From: Chlamydiales bacterium
GTDB lineage: Bacteria > Chlamydiota > Chlamydiia > Chlamydiales > SM23-39
Assembly: GCA_028278035.1 (NCBI GenBank)
Contig: JANQFC010000094.1
Coordinates: 1 to 64,000, forward strand
Direction of reading: 5' to 3'
Length of the DNA: 64,000 bases
Shown here: piece after piece, positions 63,988 through 64,000 of the stretch
Position numbering within the stretch: position 1 is the stretch's first letter
How the letters are laid out: each line of letters starts with the position of its first letter
Translations under genes and position numbers: made by a program
Notes under the pieces: generated by a model
Told to the model about the DNA's origin: nothing
Seen by the model: the letters and a program-made list of their open reading frames with translations, nothing else
Databases searched by the model: none

Positions 63988-64000
63988 CCAATAAATCAAT

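Overview
The window is about 64 kb of very AT-rich, gene-dense bacterial chromosome. Gene content and order point to the phylum Chlamydiota, outside the classical genus Chlamydia. Supporting signs are thrS followed by a ParA ATPase and a homologue of the chlamydial plasmid protein pGP6-D, recC-recB next to a ygeD-type transporter, tolB-pal-LysM lipoprotein, a GlmU-like hexapeptide protein overlapping a geranyl-type prenyltransferase gene, a compact type II secretion operon, and several families of MOMP-like outer membrane barrels. Glucokinase, glutamate racemase, a PRPP synthetase and a triplet of CDP-glycerol-transferase-like proteins fit an environmental (amoeba- or animal-associated) chlamydia better than the reduced human pathogens. 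This assignment comes from recalled synteny and motifs, not from a database search.

Layout. 1-3.9 kb: end of a TolA-like gene, then tolB, pal, a LysM lipoprotein and murI (envelope and peptidoglycan). 3.9-13.4 kb: a PhoB-type response regulator, a glycine-zipper lipoprotein, a membrane/TPR protein, a large secreted TPR protein, a VWA protein with a TonB-like anchor, rsmD, and a TpsB/FhaC-like barrel with an unusual N-terminus. 13.4-24.0 kb (minus strand): type II secretion genes in the order C-like, D, E, F, G, H-like, followed by a MORN-type repeat protein and a PRPP synthetase, both with apparent export signals. 24.2-29.7 kb: two membrane proteins of unknown function, a GT4 glycosyltransferase, and three tandem CDP-glycerol-transferase-like genes. 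29.7-34.8 kb: mreC, a nucleotidyltransferase-fold protein, rpoD, a DUF3592-like protein and rpsT. 34.8-42.9 kb: recC-recB-recD operon. 43-47.6 kb: ygeD-like transporter and three outer membrane proteins. 47.7-51.2 kb: thrS, parA, pGP6-D homologue. 51.2-56.1 kb (minus strand): dapA, Rsm22-like methyltransferase, HlyD-like adaptor, a small coiled protein, an MFS transporter and ung. 56.2 kb: tRNA-Pro(GGG). 56.5-60.6 kb: GlmU-like protein, ispA, a small ORF, recA, glk. 60.6-63.9 kb: three tandem MOMP/Lpg1974-type porins.

Much of the window concerns the cell envelope: Tol-Pal, type II secretion, at least seven predicted beta-barrels, MreC and a possible surface polymer locus. The observations most worth pursuing are (1) a dispersed 17-19 bp palindrome, TGTAAA-N5-TTTACA, at five places 7-12 kb apart, mostly inside genes; (2) a PRPP synthetase with a Sec-type leader at the end of the type II secretion gene block; (3) the glycerophosphotransferase-like triplet in a Gram-negative; and (4) the TPR/VWA/TpsB-like cluster, which I cannot match to a described machine. 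I saw no CRISPR array, insertion sequence, prophage or rRNA gene. No intergenic stretch exceeds 300 bases.
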